The notes beneath the pieces are model-generated. The model had not been told where the DNA came from, ran no database searches, and was given only the letters and a program-made list of their open reading frames with translations. From NCBI RefSeq assembly GCF_019656655.1, contig NZ_BPMV01000001.1:558001-622000 (forward strand): a stretch of 64,000 nt of DNA, given 5' to 3'. The position numbers and the translations under genes are program-made. The stretch comes from Tsukamurella sp. TY48. Its GTDB lineage: Bacteria; Actinomycetota; Actinomycetes; Mycobacteriales; Mycobacteriaceae. Shown in pieces: positions 57,475 to 64,000 of the stretch. Position 1 is the stretch's first letter; each line of letters begins with the position of its first letter.

Positions 57475-57484
57475 CGCCGCGACT

Positions 57485-57505
57485 CGTCACACTTTCACCG
57501 TGACG
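57485..57505. terminator. Short hairpin after the FecB-like gene
   Basis: CGTCAC and GTGACG pair over nine bases (57485-57505), 10 nt past the stop. Weak. Confidence 0.3.
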
Positions 57506-57545
57506 CGCCTCACACGGGTGCGCTAAAACCCCTGGCCCGACGCTC

Positions 57546-57555
57546 GGTGTACACC
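57546..57555. promoter_or_regulatory. Palindrome in the aurF-type upstream region
   Basis: GGTGTACACC is a perfect 10-bp palindrome in the 256-bp gap before the diiron oxygenase gene, followed by a TAGCCT box further down. Regulator unknown. Confidence 0.3.
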
Positions 57556-57730
57556 TGTTCACGGATTCGGCGCGCAAGACCCTTCATTCATGCTTGTCGC
57601 AAGTGATAGCCTGAGGGCAGTTCAATCTCACGCACGGCTTCTACCTGCAGAAACTCTTGTGGCATTTCCCACAGGGATCGAAGGGAAGCGCAGGTCAACG
57701 GCCGCCCGCGTGTATCGGAAAGGACCGATC

Positions 57731-58750
57731 ATGGCTCTGCTGAACATGCCGCGAGTTACCCACATGGCCCGTATGCGTGGCCGCTCGTTCCCGGGTCAGA
57801 CCGAGTACGAGCAGACGCTCAACGACCTGTCGGAGGCGTCGGTACGGCGCAACTTCGACCCGTACGTCGACATCGATTGGGACGATCCCGAGCTGGCGAT
57901 CACCCCGAACGATCCGCGCTGGGTGTGCAACCCGCGCTTCGATCCGATCGGCCGGCACCCCTGGTACCAGGCGCAGCCGCTGGAGAAGCAGATCGAGATC
58001 GGCATGTGGCGCCAGGCCAATGTCGCCAAGGTCGGCCTCCAGTTCGAGTCGATCCTGATCCGCGGAATCATGCAGTACACCGCCGTGCAGCCGAACAACT
58101 CGCCCGAGTTCCGGTACGCCACGCACGAGGCGAAGGAGGAGTGCCAGCACACGCTGATGTTCCAGGAGTTCGTCAACCGCGTGGGCATGGACGTCCCCGG
58201 TGGCGCGTGGTGGTTCCGCCGCCTCTCGCCCATCATCCCGCTGGCGGCCACCACCTTCCCGAACATCTTCTACATGGGCGTGCTCGCCGGCGAGGAGCCG
58301 ATCGACCACCTGCAGAAGCAGTTCCTGCGCTCCGCGGATACGCAGCACCCGGTGATGACCTCGGTGATGCAGATCCACGTGGCCGAGGAGGCCCGGCACA
58401 TCGGCTTCGCGCACCAGCTGCTCGAGCACAAGATCCCCACCCGCGGCCCCATCCCCCGCTTCCTGCTCTCGCTGGCGCTGCCGCTGGTGATGCGCATCCT
58501 GCTCGGCGCCATCATGGTGCCGCCGAGGCAGTTCTGGGACACCTTCGACATCCCGCGCTCGGTGAAGAAGGACATCTTCTGGCGTTCGCCCGAGTCGAAG
58601 AACCTCAAGCGGGAGGTCTTCGGCGACGTTCGGATGCTCGCGGATCGCACGGGCCTGATGAATCCGGTCTCGCGTGTGCTGTGGCGCGTACTGGGCATCA
58701 ACGGTCGGTCCTCGCGTTTCCGTAGCGAGCCGTCCTACGCTGCTCAGTAG
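57731..58750 (+). CDS. AurF-type diiron oxygenase
   Basis: 339 aa. Diiron-site helices: KVGLQFESILIRGIMQYT, EAKEECQHTLMFQEF (EExxH), and MQIHVAEEARHIGFAHQLL (EExRH). This is the PF11583 AurF family (N-oxygenase); the substrate is unknown. It corresponds by sequence to Rv0885, which in M. tuberculosis also sits next to fprB. AAAGGA of the ribosome site falls in the loop of a small ATCGG/CCGAT stem (57714-57729). Electrons are probably supplied by the FprB-like protein downstream. Confidence 0.88.
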   Translation: MALLNMPRVTHMARMRGRSFPGQTEYEQTLNDLSEASVRRNFDPYVDIDWDDPELAITPNDPRWVCNPRFDPIGRHPWYQAQPLEKQIEIGMWRQANVAKVGLQFESILIRGIMQYTAVQPNNSPEFRYATHEAKEECQHTLMFQEFVNRVGMDVPGGAWWFRRLSPIIPLAATTFPNIFYMGVLAGEEPIDHLQKQFLRSADTQHPVMTSVMQIHVAEEARHIGFAHQLLEHKIPTRGPIPRFLLSLALPLVMRILLGAIMVPPRQFWDTFDIPRSVKKDIFWRSPESKNLKREVFGDVRMLADRTGLMNPVSRVLWRVLGINGRSSRFRSEPSYAAQ

Positions 58751-58769
58751 CCCGACTCAGCCCCAACAA

Positions 58770-58799
58770 TCCGGCTCGGCGGTCATCCGCCGAGCCGGA
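58770..58799. terminator. Perfect hairpin between the oxygenase and fprB genes
   Basis: 13-bp perfect arms TCCGGCTCGGCGG and complement around TCAT, 19 nt past the stop of the oxygenase gene. No U tract, so partial readthrough is possible. Confidence 0.65.
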
Positions 58800-58833
58800 C
58801 CCGTATGACCGGAGAAAACCGGAGAGGCGAACC

Positions 58834-60393
58834 ATGCCCCACGTGATCACCCAGTCCTGCTGTAGCGATGCGGCGTGCACCTTCGCGTGCCCGGTGAACT
58901 GCATCCATCCGACGCCCGATGAGCCGGGCTTCGCGACGGCCGAGATGCTGTACGTCGACCCGACGACGTGCGTGGATTGCGGCGCCTGCGTGACGGCGTG
59001 CCCGGTGGACGCGATCGGACCCGCGCACCGCCTTCCCGAGGAGCACAAGGTCTACATCGAGATCAACCGCTCGTTGGCCGCGGCGGATCCGGCGAACTCG
59101 TCGCTCGGCGGGCCGAACCCGCAGGAGCGCAGCCGGCCTCCGATGGCGCACACCGTGCCCCCGAAGCAGCTCCCCATCCCCGATGGCACCGTCGTGAGCG
59201 TGGGCGTGATCGGCAGCGGCCCGGCCGCGATGTACGCGGCCGATGAGCTGCTGCGCTGGGAGGGCGTCACCGTCGACGTCTACGAGAAGCTGTCGACGCC
59301 CTACGGCCTGGCCCGGTTCGGCGTGGCTCCGGATCACACCCGCACCCGCAAGGTCTCCGGCCTGTTCGACAAGGTCGCGGCCGATCCCAACTTCACGATC
59401 CACCTGAACACCGAGGTGGGCCGGCCCGGCACCGGGAGCGCCGCGAACGCCGCGCGCGAGTACGTCTCCCTGGAGGAGCTGCGCCGCCGGCACGACGCGA
59501 TCATCGTGGCGGTCGGGGCGAGCACCGATAAGAAGCTGGGCATCGAGGGCGAGGACCTGCCGAACGTGCGCAGCGCCACCGACTTCGTGGCCTGGTACAA
59601 CGGCCACCCCGAGCATCGCGGCGACGACGTGGACCTGTCGCACGACCGCATCGTGATCATCGGCAACGGCAACGTGGCGTTGGACGCCGCCCGCATCCTC
59701 ACCGCCGAGCCGGAGGAGTTGGAGGGCACCACCATCTCCCCCGCGGCGCTGGCCGCACTGAAGAACTCGAAGGTCGAGGAGGTGGTGATCGTGGCCCGTC
59801 GCGGCCCCGAGCACGCCGCCTTCACGCTGCCCGAGGCGCTGGGCCTCGCGGACGAGCGCACCGTGATCGTGCACCCGGATCCGGATGTCGCCGAGACCCT
59901 GGTCGCGGGGAGTGATTCGGAGCTGGTCTCGCACAAGCTGCAGCTGCTGGAGTCGATGGAGACCCAGTCGGAAGCGCCGCGCCGCATCCGGTTCCGGTTC
60001 CTCACCACGCCCGAGTCGATCGAGGACACGGGCGACGGCCTGGTGCTGCACGCCAAGCACACCGAGACCGGCGAGGCGATCGAGTTGCCCGTCGGCATGG
60101 TGTTCACCTCGGTGGGCTACCGCGGTGTGCCGGTCGAGGGATTGCCCTTCGACGAGCGCCGCGCGGTGCTGCCGAACGAGGCCGGCCGGGTGCTCGGGGA
60201 CGACGGTGCGCCGCTGCCCGGCGTATACGTGACGGGCTGGATCAAGCGCGGTCCCAACGGTTTCATCGGTACGAACAAGACCGACTCGCAGGAGACGGTG
60301 GAGAAGTTCGCGGAAGACGTGATGAGCGGGGTCGTCAAGGGCCGCCCGGCGGGCAAGCGCAAGCGCACCCTGGGCCGCTTCCTGGGCGCGTAG
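58834..60393 (+). CDS. fprB: Ferredoxin-fused ferredoxin-NADP reductase (FprB type)
   Basis: 519 aa. The N-terminal 7Fe ferredoxin (1-75) has the cluster Cys sets CCSDAACTFACPVNC and CVDCGACVTACPVDAI. An adrenodoxin-reductase-like FAD/NADPH module follows from about 110: VIGSGPAAMYAADEL, STPYGLARFGVAPDH, VVGNGNVALDAARIL-type IIGNGNVALDAARIL, ARRGPEHAAF and GWIKRGPNGFIGTNKTDSQETV. It matches Rv0886 FprB (575 aa there). The probable client is the AurF-type oxygenase upstream. The start follows GGAGAGGCGAACC. Confidence 0.93.
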   Translation: MPHVITQSCCSDAACTFACPVNCIHPTPDEPGFATAEMLYVDPTTCVDCGACVTACPVDAIGPAHRLPEEHKVYIEINRSLAAADPANSSLGGPNPQERSRPPMAHTVPPKQLPIPDGTVVSVGVIGSGPAAMYAADELLRWEGVTVDVYEKLSTPYGLARFGVAPDHTRTRKVSGLFDKVAADPNFTIHLNTEVGRPGTGSAANAAREYVSLEELRRRHDAIIVAVGASTDKKLGIEGEDLPNVRSATDFVAWYNGHPEHRGDDVDLSHDRIVIIGNGNVALDAARILTAEPEELEGTTISPAALAALKNSKVEEVVIVARRGPEHAAFTLPEALGLADERTVIVHPDPDVAETLVAGSDSELVSHKLQLLESMETQSEAPRRIRFRFLTTPESIEDTGDGLVLHAKHTETGEAIELPVGMVFTSVGYRGVPVEGLPFDERRAVLPNEAGRVLGDDGAPLPGVYVTGWIKRGPNGFIGTNKTDSQETVEKFAEDVMSGVVKGRPAGKRKRTLGRFLGA

Positions 60394-60406
60394 TCTTCGG
60401 GCCGTG
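60391..60406 (+). promoter_or_regulatory. Leaderless promoter sharing the fprB stop codon
   Basis: TAGTCT (60391-60396) begins with the TAG stop of fprB and lies 7 nt before the GTG of the polymerase gene. Confidence 0.55.
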
Positions 60407-61351
60407 GCTTCCCGCTCCGAGCACGGCGAACCGGTGGACGTGACCGTCGGTGATCGCACCGTGCGGATCTCCAGCCCGGATCGGGTGTACTACCCGCAGA
60501 TCGGGGCGACGAAGCTCGACGTGGTGCGGTACTACGAGGCCGTGGGCCCGGGAATCGTTCGCGCGCTGCGTGATCGTCCGACGATGCTGCACCGGTATCC
60601 GAAGGGCGTCGACGGGCCGAAGGTCCATCAGAAGCGGATTCCCGCGGGTGCGCCCGATTGGCTCGAGACCGTGGAGATCTACTTCCCGCGGTTCGGCCGG
60701 ACCGCCGACGAGGTGGTGGTCACCGAGCTCGGCTCCGTGATCTGGGCGGCGCAGATGTCCACCGTGGAGTTCCATCCGTGGAACTGCCGGCGCACCGATC
60801 TGGACTGCCCGGACGAATGGCGGATCGATCTGGACCCGATGCCGGACTGCCCGTGGGAGCGCGTGCAGCGCGTGGCCGGCGTCGTTCACGAGGTGCTCGA
60901 TGAACTGGGCATCCGCGGCTTCCCCAAGACCTCGGGCGGTTCGGGCCTGCATGTGTACGTGCGGATCTCGCCTTTGTGGACGTTCTCGCAGGTGCGCCGT
61001 GCCGCGCTGGCCTTCGCACAGGAGGTGGAACGCCGCGCTCCGGACGATGTGACGACGGCGTGGTGGCGCAAGGAACGCGATCCCGCGGCGGTGTTCGTGG
61101 ACTACAACCAGAACGCCCGCGATCACACCATCGCGTGCGCGTACTCGCTGCGCGGCACCCCGATCGCCACCGCCTCCGCCCCGATCACGTGGGACGAGGT
61201 GCCGGACGTGCACCCCGACGACTTCACCCTCCGCACGCTCCCCGCCCGCTTCGCCGAGCTCGGCGACCTGCACGCCGAGATCGATGACGAGGCGTTCTCA
61301 CTGGACACCCTGATCGCATGGGCCGACCGCGATGGTCTCCCGGACGAGTAG
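60404..61351 (+). CDS. Stand-alone LigD-type primase-polymerase (Prim-PolC)
   Basis: 315 aa. The archaeo-eukaryotic primase fold of the LigD polymerase domain: SSPDRVYYPQIGATKLDVVRYYEAV, RYPKGVDGPKVHQKRIP, FHPWNCRRTDLDCPDEWRIDLDP with catalytic Asp142/Asp144, PKTSGGSGLHVYV, and VFVDYNQNARDHT (third Asp). It inserts (ribo)nucleotides at gaps. No ligase or nuclease domain is attached and no Ku gene lies nearby, so it resembles Rv3730c/Prim-PolC, which acts in base-excision-type repair. Confidence 0.93.
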   Translation: MASRSEHGEPVDVTVGDRTVRISSPDRVYYPQIGATKLDVVRYYEAVGPGIVRALRDRPTMLHRYPKGVDGPKVHQKRIPAGAPDWLETVEIYFPRFGRTADEVVVTELGSVIWAAQMSTVEFHPWNCRRTDLDCPDEWRIDLDPMPDCPWERVQRVAGVVHEVLDELGIRGFPKTSGGSGLHVYVRISPLWTFSQVRRAALAFAQEVERRAPDDVTTAWWRKERDPAAVFVDYNQNARDHTIACAYSLRGTPIATASAPITWDEVPDVHPDDFTLRTLPARFAELGDLHAEIDDEAFSLDTLIAWADRDGLPDE

Positions 61352-61377
61352 GGACAGCGCTGCGCGCATTGTTTCAG

Positions 61378-61392
61378 TAAACTCACAGTGTG
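61378..61392 (+). promoter_or_regulatory. Leaderless promoter of the 213-aa exported protein
   Basis: TAAACT (61378-61383) lies 6 nt before the GTG at 61390. Confidence 0.5.
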
Positions 61393-62031
61393 TTCAGGCC
61401 AAGATCGCGGAAGGCGGTGTCGATTCTCGCGTGCGGCGCCGTCGTCCTCGCGGTGACCGGTGCCGTATGGGCTACCCATCGCCCCGCTGATCGCGTACCG
61501 AACGGCCTGCCGATCGCGGAGGCCACGGGACTGTGCGACGGCTGCACCGTGAATGGCGGCTTCATTCCCGATCAGATCGTCACCGAGGCCACGTGGGAGC
61601 AGGGGCTGTTTCCGTGCGACGCCGGATTCCATTCGACGAGCCCGATCCGCATCTACGGCCGGTGCGTACCCGACGTCACCTATCGAGTCTGGACCGCCCG
61701 AACAGAGGAGCACGTCCGCAAGCAGGGCGACGAGCCGGCACGACGCTGTGAACCCGGCACTGTGGACACGGATCAGGGCCCTACGTTCACGCCGCGCACC
61801 CGCAACGGGAACGACGTCTCCGTGAGCTTCACCCTGTACCTGAAGTGCAGCGCCGCCGTAGCCCTGCAACCCGAGCTGACAGGCAAGACCTTCGATCTCT
61901 ATGTCGCGTATATGCGCCAGCATCTGATGGTCGAATCGTGGGACACGAAGACCGGCGCGAAGGTCGACGGACCGCATCCGCTCGGCGTCAACGAGACCCC
62001 GACTCCCAACGTGATCGGTGTCCTCGCGTAA
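61390..62031 (+). CDS. Exported protein of unknown function
   Basis: 213 aa. Short basic start MFRPRSRKA and a hydrophobic stretch VSILACGAVVLAVTGAVWATH, either a signal anchor or an uncleaved signal. The mature part has six Cys (LCDGCTVNGG, FPCDAG, GRCVPD, RRCEPG, LKCSAA), which suggests disulfides outside the membrane. No family recognised. Confidence 0.75.
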   Translation: MFRPRSRKAVSILACGAVVLAVTGAVWATHRPADRVPNGLPIAEATGLCDGCTVNGGFIPDQIVTEATWEQGLFPCDAGFHSTSPIRIYGRCVPDVTYRVWTARTEEHVRKQGDEPARRCEPGTVDTDQGPTFTPRTRNGNDVSVSFTLYLKCSAAVALQPELTGKTFDLYVAYMRQHLMVESWDTKTGAKVDGPHPLGVNETPTPNVIGVLA

Positions 62032-62173
62032 CGCACGCGCCGCCGCACAGCGGCACTCGCGGCACGAGAACCGGTGCCCGTTGACCGGTACTGCTGGCCA
62101 CTGACGCGCGGCGGCTGCGATCAACCCGATCGGAACGGTGGGCAGCAGCTCATGCGGAGCCGAGCATGAGTGC

Positions 62174-62668
62174 ATGACCGTCACCGACGAACTGCTTGCG
62201 AACAACGCCGCCTACGCCGCGAGTTTCTCGGGGCCGCTTCCACTACCTCCGGCCAAGCACGTCGCCGTCGTCGCGTGCATGGACGCGCGACTGGACGTCT
62301 ACCGCGCCCTCGGCCTGAAAGAAGGTGAGGCGCACGTGATCCGCAACGCGGGCGGCGTGATCACCGAGGACCAGATCCGGTCGCTGGCGATCAGCCAGAG
62401 ACTACTGGGGACCACCGAGATCATCCTGATCCATCACACCGACTGCGGGATGCTCACCTTCACAGATGATCAGTTCAAGGCCGACATCCTGGCCGATACC
62501 GGCATCAAGCCCGCCTGGGCCGCCGAGGCCTTCGACGATCTGGAAGCCGATGTGCGGCAGTCCATCAAGCGGATCTCGTCCAGTCGGTTCATCCCGGCGA
62601 CCACGTCACTCCGCGGTTTCGTCTTCGACGTCGCCACGGGACGCCTGCACGAGGTCGCCGCCGGCTAG
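62174..62668 (+). CDS. Beta-class carbonic anhydrase
   Basis: 164 aa. Zinc ligands Cys35 in ACMDARLDV (CxDxR with Asp37, Arg39), His88 and Cys91 in HHTDCG, the same residue numbers as M. tuberculosis Rv1284 (163 aa). Interconverts CO2 and bicarbonate. The start ATG at 62174 is in a weak ribosome context; a second frame start 36 nt upstream is not favoured. Convergent with the membrane protein at 62762. Confidence 0.95.
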   Translation: MTVTDELLANNAAYAASFSGPLPLPPAKHVAVVACMDARLDVYRALGLKEGEAHVIRNAGGVITEDQIRSLAISQRLLGTTEIILIHHTDCGMLTFTDDQFKADILADTGIKPAWAAEAFDDLEADVRQSIKRISSSRFIPATTSLRGFVFDVATGRLHEVAAG

Positions 62669-62704
62669 CGGCCGTCCTCGTTCAATGCCGCCCCAGAGTC
62701 CTCG

Positions 62705-62722
62705 GGTTTCGGCGGCGAAACC
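62705..62722. terminator. Hairpin after the carbonic anhydrase gene
   Basis: GGTTTCG-gcgg-CGAAACC, perfect 7-bp arms (62705-62722). A third copy of the arm (CCGAAACC) occurs at 62737-62744. It lies between convergent genes. Confidence 0.5.
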
Positions 62723-62761
62723 CCGGCGTGTCGTCTCCGAAACCGCAGTACCCGCGACGGA

Positions 62762-63463
62762 TTAGGGCACCCCGAGGAAATCGAGCAGGCCCCGGGCGGG
62801 TTCCAGCGCCGTGGAGACGTTGGCTGCGGCGACGATCCCCGCCCCGACTGCCACGACCAGCGTCGCGAGCGCCCAGCCCCGTCGATCCTGTCGCCAATCG
62901 CGCACCGCGCAGGTGAGCACCACGATCGTCAGCGCGCCGGCCATGATCACCAATACGAGGTGGTACCAGGCGAAGTCATTCACGAGGGCGTCGATCGGGG
63001 GAGACAACTCGCCTGCCGTGAGCTGGCGCCGCATCAGGCCAAGGGCTTCCGCGAGCGGACCGTCGGACTCGGAGACGCGACTGCCGAGCAGCGAGAACGC
63101 CGACGACAGCGGTGCGAGCGATCCCTGCACGTTGGCGATGAGGAGCACGGCCGGGATGAGCGCTAGCGCACGATGTCCGAGGTACAGTGCGAGCACCACG
63201 AGCAGTCCCGCGAAGACCGCCTTGACGAGGTGATAGCGCGACCAGTCGTCCACGAGTGCTCGCAGGCCCGGCGTGAGATCCGCGGTGCCTCCGGCGATGT
63301 ACGGCGGGAACTCGCGTCCCGCTCGCGCATCGAAGCCCGTCCCGACGATCTGCCGTGGCGCGACCAGGAAGCAGAACGTGAGGAATGCGGCGATTCCGAT
63401 CGCGACCGGCGGCCGTCGAATCAGGGCAGAAACTGTGCTGTCGTCCCCGCGTCCTGTGGCCAT
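62762..63463 (-). CDS. Multi-pass membrane protein of unknown function
   Basis: 233 aa. About four to five helices: PVAIGIAAFLTFCFLVA near the start, LVKAVFAGLLVVLALYLGHRALALIPAVLLIANV, YHLVLVIMAGALTIVVLTCAV and LATLVVAVGAGIVAAANV. A DUF4149/anthrone-oxygenase-like layout is possible (paired loops WSRYHLVK and FAWYHLV), but this is not certain. Overlaps the upstream gene stop by one base (TAATG). Confidence 0.7.
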   Translation of the reverse strand: MATGRGDDSTVSALIRRPPVAIGIAAFLTFCFLVAPRQIVGTGFDARAGREFPPYIAGGTADLTPGLRALVDDWSRYHLVKAVFAGLLVVLALYLGHRALALIPAVLLIANVQGSLAPLSSAFSLLGSRVSESDGPLAEALGLMRRQLTAGELSPPIDALVNDFAWYHLVLVIMAGALTIVVLTCAVRDWRQDRRGWALATLVVAVGAGIVAAANVSTALEPARGLLDFLGVP

Positions 63464-63960
63464 TAGAAGATCGGCGTGCCGGGCGATGCTCGGCGGATGG
63501 CTCGGAGTGCCTCGTCGAACTTGGGGCGCGTCCCGATCTGCCAGGTCACGCGGTAGCGCCGGGCCGTGGACGGCAGCCCCATCGAGGCAGCGTTCAGGCC
63601 GGCGAGAGGCAGTCGGGGCAATCCGGGCTTCACCGGCACACCCTTCACCCCCAGCACGTGGATCGTGGGGCCGAATCGTCCGCCCTGGTAGCTGCCGACG
63701 TAGATGGCCTCCACGCCTGACCATGCGAACGCGAACCCACTTCTGGGCGAACGGATCCCCTGCTCGTCGACGATCAGCGCGGTGCGGCGCACAGTCAACG
63801 TCGCCAGAACGAAGACGAAGCACACCGCGCAGAAGACCAGAACGATCCACCCCATCACCGGCGCGGAGAACGGCCCACGGATCTCGGAATCGGGTGATCC
63901 GATCATGGCGAGCGCGACGAATGCCGCCAGTGGGACGACGACGAAGTAAAGCAGCAGCAC
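63463..63960 (-). CDS. Two-helix membrane protein with PH-like domain (5' end uncertain)
   Basis: 165 aa from the GTG at 63960, but the frame stays open to the window edge (...FVAKQRLTIGV), so the real start may lie outside. Two membrane helices (LLLYFVVVPLAAFVALAMIG; VMGWIVLVFCAVCFVFVLATLTV) are followed by a bacterial PH-like domain (RRTALIVDEQGIRSPRSGFAFAWSGVEAIYVGSYQGGRFGPTIHVLG). PH-like membrane proteins often help envelope assembly. Coupled to the next gene. Confidence 0.65.
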   Translation of the reverse strand: MLLLYFVVVPLAAFVALAMIGSPDSEIRGPFSAPVMGWIVLVFCAVCFVFVLATLTVRRTALIVDEQGIRSPRSGFAFAWSGVEAIYVGSYQGGRFGPTIHVLGVKGVPVKPGLPRLPLAGLNAASMGLPSTARRYRVTWQIGTRPKFDEALRAIRRASPGTPIF

Positions 63961-64000
63961 ACCGATGGTGAGCCGCTGCTTCGCTACGAAAGGACTCAGA

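Noticed and set aside
62762-63463. Firm assignment of the membrane protein to an anthrone-oxygenase-like family
   Set aside because: The paired YHLV loops are suggestive only; no diagnostic residue is present.

Overview
The window is about 64 kb of high-GC actinobacterial DNA with the gene order of the mycolic-acid bacteria (Mycobacteriales). Long runs match the Mycobacterium tuberculosis Rv3009c-Rv3044 region: gatB-pfkA-gatA-gatC, an ACT protein, ligA, a MetE-like protein, mnmA, a cysteine desulfurase, two acyltransferases, etfA/etfB, methyltransferase-GH57-GT4, a hexapeptide acetyltransferase, a beta-propeller lipoprotein, two methyltransferases, a crotonase, a Nudix hydrolase, an ABC ATPase, serB, ctaD and a FecB-like lipoprotein. 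The mycobacterial PE/PPE and IS genes of that region are absent, and several secreted proteins look like those of Tsukamurella or Gordonia. The genus is an inference; the order is well supported. No rRNA, tRNA, CRISPR array, prophage or insertion sequence was seen, and no gene-free stretch exceeds 300 bp. The largest gap, 57475-57730, holds promoter-like sequence.

Layout. 1-5.8 kb (minus): gatB, a membrane protein, pfkA and a two-component pair. 5.9-8.7 kb (plus): a secreted phospholipase A2-like protein coupled to a membrane alpha/beta-hydrolase, then an Rrf2 regulator and an AhpD-like peroxidase that share an apparent operator. 8.8-12.7 kb (minus): gatCA, an AraC-DinB regulator coupled to a dihydrofolate-reductase-like enzyme, and a monooxygenase-like membrane protein. 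12.8-22 kb: ligA plus many exported proteins, including a 797-residue secreted protein of unknown function. 22-27 kb (minus): a tight five-gene set of two acyltransferases (ornithine-lipid type), a cysteine desulfurase, mnmA and a MetE-like protein. 27-33 kb: Nudix, MarR, M13 peptidase, and the electron-transfer flavoprotein genes. 33-38.5 kb: the methylglucose-lipopolysaccharide-type cluster with acyltransferases nearby. 38.5-45 kb: a beta-propeller lipoprotein, an XRE/methionine aminopeptidase pair, a TetR/esterase pair, an aminotransferase and a 2H-phosphoesterase lipoprotein. 45-50 kb (minus): a five-gene run from an ABC ATPase to a THUMP-like methyltransferase. 50-57 kb: glgX, serB, a nuclease-like lipoprotein, ctaD and a FecB-like lipoprotein. 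57.7-64 kb: an AurF-like diiron oxygenase, ferredoxin-fused FprB, a stand-alone LigD-type polymerase, a beta-carbonic anhydrase and two membrane proteins.

Two genome-wide habits are visible. Many genes have a TANNNT -10 hexamer 6-8 nt before the start codon, which predicts leaderless transcripts. Adjacent genes are commonly fused by 1-, 4- or 8-nt overlaps. The most interesting candidates for undescribed biology are the Rrf2/AhpD-like unit with its duplicated operator, the PLA2/membrane-hydrolase pair, the XRE/MAP pair with a palindrome at the start codon, the paired CADA-type secreted proteins, and stop codons that double as -10 boxes. None of these is a proven new system.
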